Source: Eudoraea sp.
GTDB lineage: Bacteria > Bacteroidota > Bacteroidia > Flavobacteriales > Flavobacteriaceae
DNA: 6,973 bases
Reading direction: 5' to 3'
Assembly: GCA_013042125.1 (NCBI GenBank)
Contig: JABDQS010000309.1
Span: forward strand, 1-6,973
This document shows, piece by piece, positions 6,810 to 6,973 of the stretch. Position 1 is the stretch's first letter. Each line of letters begins with the position of its first letter. The position numbers were made by a program, and so were the translations under genes. The notes beneath the pieces are model-generated. The model ran no database searches, had not been told where the DNA came from, and saw nothing but the letters and a program-made list of their open reading frames with translations.

Positions 6810-6973
6810 TTAATTTTCTTTTTTCAATGTATTTACAAAGGTCTGCAGATCTCTGGGATTCTTCAGACCCGGACTTTTTTCAAATTTACTGTTCACATCG
6901 ATGGCCTGGCATTTAATAGATAACGGTGATGCCAGGAATTCAGTGAGTTCAGGAATATTGTGTGGACCAATTC
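6810..6973 (-). CDS. trpF: Phosphoribosylanthranilate isomerase, C-terminal 53 residues (runs off the window)
   Basis: The minus-strand frame is open from the right edge to TAA at 6812-6810. It begins [13 protein letters not shown] and contains [16 protein letters not shown], then ends [13 protein letters not shown]. The (A)IDVNSxxExxPGxK block is the phosphate-binding C-terminal strand and loop of TrpF, and a (G)I(x)PxNI element before it is also typical. TrpF isomerises phosphoribosylanthranilate to CdRP, the substrate of TrpC. The position directly before trpB (10-base gap) is the normal place for trpF in a Bacteroidota trp operon. The rest of the gene, and presumably trpC, trpD, trpG and trpE, lies beyond the window. 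Confidence 0.92.
   Translation of the reverse strand, partial: IGPHNIPELTEFLASPLSIKCQAIDVNSKFEKSPGLKNPRDLQTFVNTLKKEN

Overview
The window looks like a chromosomal segment from a member of the Bacteroidota, most likely a marine-type Flavobacteriaceae. The reasons are the sequence style of the phosphoenolpyruvate carboxylase and tryptophan enzymes, the moderate AT bias (hand-counted lines mostly 37-47% GC), weak Shine-Dalgarno sites, and an exported M20 peptidase of the kind common in that group. The lineage is inferred from protein character, because no rRNA or tRNA gene is present.

Layout. The left third reads rightwards. It holds phosphoenolpyruvate carboxylase (ppc, 5' end cut off by the window) and, 36 bases later, a complete short BLUF blue-light photoreceptor. 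Next comes a 44-codon open frame (2830-2964) that is a diverged second copy of the BLUF protein's C-terminal tail with no BLUF domain in front of it. The right two thirds read leftwards and converge on this region. In transcription order they hold the last 53 codons of trpF, then trpB, trpA, a 73-residue membrane protein that overlaps the trpA stop, and an exported M20-family metallopeptidase. No strong terminator is visible at the convergence (about 2965-3045).

How the genes work together. TrpF, TrpB and TrpA are the last steps of tryptophan synthesis, and TrpB and TrpA form the channelled synthase. The small membrane protein is positioned for translational coupling to trpA, but its function is unknown. 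The peptidase may simply be a neighbour, or may supply amino acids from peptides. PEP carboxylase replenishes oxaloacetate by fixing bicarbonate. A blue-light receptor directly downstream in the same direction allows a link between light and anaplerotic carbon fixation, but nothing in the sequence proves one.

Most of the window is ordinary core metabolism. The unusual part is the AT-rich BLUF block (about 2281-2965, near 31% GC by hand count). Its duplicated tail aligns without gaps over 44 residues (21 identical), and the similarity continues past the present stop codon. This is best read as the remains of a tandem BLUF paralogue, or less likely as a free-standing tail miniprotein.
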